Shown: piece after piece, positions 6,384-8,657 of the stretch
Position numbering within the stretch: the stretch's first letter is position 1
Layout of the letters: every line of letters starts with the position of its first letter
Notes under the pieces: generated by a model
The model's database searches: none
What the model was told of the DNA's origin: nothing
Seen by the model: the letters and a program-made list of their open reading frames with translations, nothing else
Assembly (NCBI GenBank): GCA_029821235.1
Contig: JALGTT010000131.1
Span: 1-8,657 of the forward strand
Length of the DNA stretch: 8,657 nucleotides
Direction: 5' to 3'
Origin: Candidatus Hebobacteria bacterium
GTDB taxonomy: Bacteria; Armatimonadota; Hebobacteria; Hebobacterales; Hebobacteraceae
Position numbers and translations under genes: made by a program

Positions 6384-7846
6384 ATGCTGTCATTAGCGGA
6401 ATTATCGAAAATCGCCGGCCGCACTTTGCTTTCTCCCGTCCCGCTCGCAGAGATGCCGGGGGCGCGCTCCTGGAAGCGGGCCCTGATCGTCGGGGAGAAG
6501 GAGCAGCCGGAAGCCGCGGAGGCTGCCCGCCGACTCAAGTCCGTATCTCCGGCGCTGGAACTCGACGCCGCGCGCGCGCAGGGGCGCTGGCTGGGATTGC
6601 GCGACATCCGCCGCCGCGGGTATGATGTGGTCTGCCTGCTGCTCACTGGGGAGAGGGAAACGCGCGGAAACCTCCTGGCCGTCCTTTCGGGCGCGCCGGC
6701 GCTGGTGGCGATGGGGGCCTCCGGTCAGTGGTACTGCCTGGAAATGCCTCCCTTTGCTCCTCTGGAGCCGCGCTGGTGGGCGCGCGCGGTGCTGGTGTTT
6801 CTCCTCTGCGCGCTCTATCTGCTGGTGGTCGAAGTCCTGCTTCTCTCCGACGGGGTGTGGAAGTTGCTGCCCATGCCGCCCGACCTGCCCGACCCAGGGC
6901 CGGCGAAAGAGCGCACGGTGACCCTCATCGTCCCCGTCCACAACCAGCGCGACCTGATGGATTTCTGTCTGCCGCCCTTGTTGGCGGAGGCGGGTGGGAA
7001 GCATCAGGTGCTGGTGGTGGACGATGCCAGCGAAGACGCCACCGCGGAGCACGTGCGACAGACCTATCCCGGGGTCCGCGTGCTGCGGCTGGAGCAGAAC
7101 CGCGGATTCGCGGGTGCGGTGAGGGCCGGGATTGCCGCCACCAACACCCCTCTGTTCGCGCTCATCAACAGCGATGTGCAGGTGCGGCCGGGCTTTCTCG
7201 CCGCCCTCCTCCCCCACTTCGACCGCGAGGACGTATTCGCGGTGTGTGCCCGCATCGAACTCCCGGACGGCTCCGGGATGGAGACCGGCAACGTCGCCCC
7301 GGCCTTCTCCGGCATTCTGGAGCCACATCACCTGCCGCCGACGGAGCGGGGGCCGATTCTCTACGCGGGCGGCGCCTCCTCCGTGTTCCATCACGCCCGG
7401 TGCCACGCGCTCGGGGGACTGGACACCATCTACCATCCCTTCTACTGGGAGGACATCGACCTCGGCTACCGCGCATGGAGGCGCGGCTGGCGGTCCATGT
7501 TCGAGCCCGCCGCCTCCGCGCCTCCGTGCTCCACCAGCGCAGGGCTGCCATCGGCGCGGCCTACGGAGACGCCTACGCGGACGAGACCTTCCTCAAGAAC
7601 GCGCTCATCTTCGTCTGGAAGAACATCCGCGACCGAGAACTGCTGACGCAGCACCTGGTCTACGTTTGGGCGAGGCTGGCGAAAGAGGTGCTGGCCGGCC
7701 GCGCGCGCTTCTTCCGGGCGGTGTTGCGGGCGCTGCCCGCCCTTCCCGGCGCCATCCTGCGCCGATGGCGCTGCCGACGGAGGGGGGACCTGTCCGACCG
7801 ACACATTCTGGCCGCCGCACACCCCACCGGAGGACAGGGCGAATGA
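6384..7846 (+). CDS. Membrane-linked GT2 family glycosyltransferase, frameshifted by an 8-bp duplication
   Basis: Frame 0 runs from ATG 6384 to the lesion at 7511-7526, then homology continues in frame 2 to the TGA at 7844-7846; uncorrected, frame 0 stops at 7646. Removing one 8-bp copy gives a 484-residue protein. Residues 1-130 form a Rossmann-like region (RALIVGE … YDVVCLLLTGE) that I cannot name. Residues 132-154 are one transmembrane helix (VLVFLLCALYLLVVEVLLL). Residues 179 onward are a GT-A GT2 domain: TLIVPVHNQ, VVDDASED (211-218), nucleotide/metal motif NSDVQV (262-267) and catalytic YWEDIDLGYRAWRRGW (354-369). The tail after the lesion (SVLHQRRAAIG … ALIFVWKNIRD) is normal for WcaA/rhamnosyltransferase-like GT2 enzymes. 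It probably adds a sugar to the exported glycan on the cytoplasmic membrane face. It follows the ATPase by 8 bases and overlaps the next gene by ATGA. Confidence 0.85.
7511..7526 (+). repeat. 8-bp tandem duplication causing a frameshift (CGCCTCCG x2)
   Basis: CGCCTCCG at 7511-7518 is repeated without a gap at 7519-7526. Deleting one copy gives FEPAASVLHQRRAAIG, the expected GT2 family sequence just after the catalytic ED motif. With two copies the frame is lost and translation stops at 7646. The gain of 8 bases matches the observed frame 0 to frame 2 change exactly. Confidence 0.8.
7829..7833 (+). promoter_or_regulatory. Shine-Dalgarno GGAGG for the GT4 gene
   Basis: GGAGG lies 9 nt before the ATG at 7843, inside the end of the GT2 gene. 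With the ATGA stop/start overlap it supports translational coupling. It also shows that the GT4 gene can still be translated if the GT2 frame is broken. Confidence 0.7.
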
Positions 7847-8657
7847 AGGTGCTCTTCGTCACTCCCTTCCTCCCCCACCCCGCGCTCGGCGGCGGACACG
7901 CGCAGGTCTGGTCGTGGATGCGCCATCTCTCCTCGGAGCACGAACTCGCCTTGGTGGGGTTCTGCGAGCGGGAGGCCGATCTTTCGCGGGTGGGCGAGGC
8001 GGAACAGTTGTGCACGGTCACGCGCGTGCGCCTGCGCTGTCCCACCCCTACGGCCGGTGCAAACCTGGCCCAATTGCCGGCCTTCGTGAGAGACTACTAC
8101 GCCCGCGAATTGGCGGACGACCTCCGGGAGACGATGGCTCACTTCCAGCCCCACGTGGTGCTGTTCGCGGCCACCAACATGGCCCAGTACCGAACGCATA
8201 CGGGCGATACGCCCGCCGCGGTCTGCGCGCTGGAGATCAACTTCGTGGCCTATCGCAGGAGGATGGAGGCCGCGCGCGGATGGGCGCGATTGCGCGCCTA
8301 CGGCGACTGGCTGCGGATGCTGCGTTACGAAACCTCGGTTTTCCAGCGGGCCGAACACGTGGTCACCATGTCCGAGCACGACGGGGAGATCGTGCGGGCG
8401 GTGGCTCCAGGGGCGCGCGTCACCGCGGTGCCGCCGGGAGTGGAAGAGGAACAACTCCGGCCGCGCCCGCGCACCCCCGCCCCGAATACCGTGCTCTACC
8501 TCGGGCACATGGAGCACTATCCCAACCTGGACGGTCTGGTTCACCTCTGGCGGGACATCTGGCCGCTGGTGCGGGCCGCGCTTCCCGAGGCGCGCCTGGT
8601 GGTGGCCGGCCGGGGGGTGAGGGAGGAGTTGCGGCGGGCCGCGCCGGAGGTGCTGGC
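7843..8657 (+). CDS. GT4-type (GT-B fold) glycosyltransferase, 3' partial
   Basis: The frame opens at ATG 7843 and is still open at the right edge (271 codons seen). The N-terminus MKVLFVTPFLPHPALGGG is the classic GT-B opening with its Gly-rich acceptor loop. Later come VVTMSEHDGEIVRAVAPG and VTAVPPGVE, the usual linker before the second Rossmann domain, and VLYLGHMEHYPNLDGL and EARLVVAGRG, which start the donor-binding C-terminal domain. The C-terminal E-x7-E motif would lie beyond the window. The family transfers sugars from nucleotide donors to lipid-linked or other acceptors, here probably the glycan exported by the neighbouring ABC system. It overlaps the GT2 stop by ATGA and has a good Shine-Dalgarno sequence. 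Sugar specificity cannot be read from sequence. Confidence 0.9.
   Translation, partial: MKVLFVTPFLPHPALGGGHAQVWSWMRHLSSEHELALVGFCEREADLSRVGEAEQLCTVTRVRLRCPTPTAGANLAQLPAFVRDYYARELADDLRETMAHFQPHVVLFAATNMAQYRTHTGDTPAAVCALEINFVAYRRRMEAARGWARLRAYGDWLRMLRYETSVFQRAEHVVTMSEHDGEIVRAVAPGARVTAVPPGVEEEQLRPRPRTPAPNTVLYLGHMEHYPNLDGLVHLWRDIWPLVRAALPEARLVVAGRGVREELRRAAPEVL

Noticed and set aside
6402..7436. 344-codon minus-strand frame opposite the GT2 gene
   Set aside because: Mirror of a strongly supported GT2 domain; no protein-like features.
7660..8544. 294-codon minus-strand frame opposite the GT4 gene
   Set aside because: The plus-strand frame from 7843 has clear GT-B motifs; the antisense frame has none.
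1..8657. Defence, toxin-antitoxin, prophage or transposon genes
   Set aside because: No nuclease, transposase, integrase, small toxin pair or phage protein was seen on either strand.

Overview
This is a GC-rich bacterial window, GC-rich also at third codon positions, that deals mainly with the cell surface. It holds a broken gene for a large S-layer-anchored protein, a zinc-methyltransferase-like member of the uroporphyrinogen decarboxylase (URO-D) superfamily, and the start of a polysaccharide export and glycosyltransferase operon. A GH123-like/DUF4091 domain joined to PKD repeats and C-terminal SLH repeats of the 'TRDQMAVYV.RAF' type, next to a URO-D-like paralogue and a Wzm/Wzt transporter, resembles Armatimonadota and neighbouring uncultured lineages. 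That placement is an inference from protein style (about 50%); there is no rRNA or marker gene here.

Layout. (1) 2-3061, plus strand: one ancestral gene, cut by the left window edge, coding for a GH123-like/DUF4091 domain, a truncated PKD, an unnamed beta-rich domain, a complete PKD and three SLH domains. Two lesions put it in frames 2, 1 and 2 in turn. One is a missing G in a G-run at 1122-1126. The other is at about 1586, where the first half of PKD1 is missing. (2) 3062-3145: a convergent intergenic spacer with a perfect 12-bp hairpin (3063-3091), probably a shared terminator. (3) 3146-4198, minus strand: the URO-D-family protein. (4) 4199-4532: a divergent, hairpin-rich intergenic region ending in an extended -10 promoter. 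(5) 4533-8657, plus strand: ABC-2 permease (Wzm/TagG type), ABC ATPase (Wzt/TagH type, no C-terminal glycan-binding domain), a membrane-linked GT2 glycosyltransferase broken by an 8-bp tandem duplication, and a GT4-type glycosyltransferase that runs off the right edge. A second good promoter lies between the permease and the ATPase.

How the genes work together. The glycosyltransferases would build an undecaprenyl-linked glycan on the cytoplasmic side and the permease/ATPase pair would flip it across the inner membrane. The SLH protein is the kind of product that docks on a surface polysaccharide, but whether it docks on this one cannot be told from sequence. I see no CRISPR array, tRNA, rRNA, transposase or phage gene. 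The most notable things are three frame-breaking lesions of three different kinds in two envelope genes, the paired extended -10 promoters, the unassigned domains in the surface protein and the GT2, and the hairpin cluster upstream of the transporter. I found no convincing novel multi-gene system.
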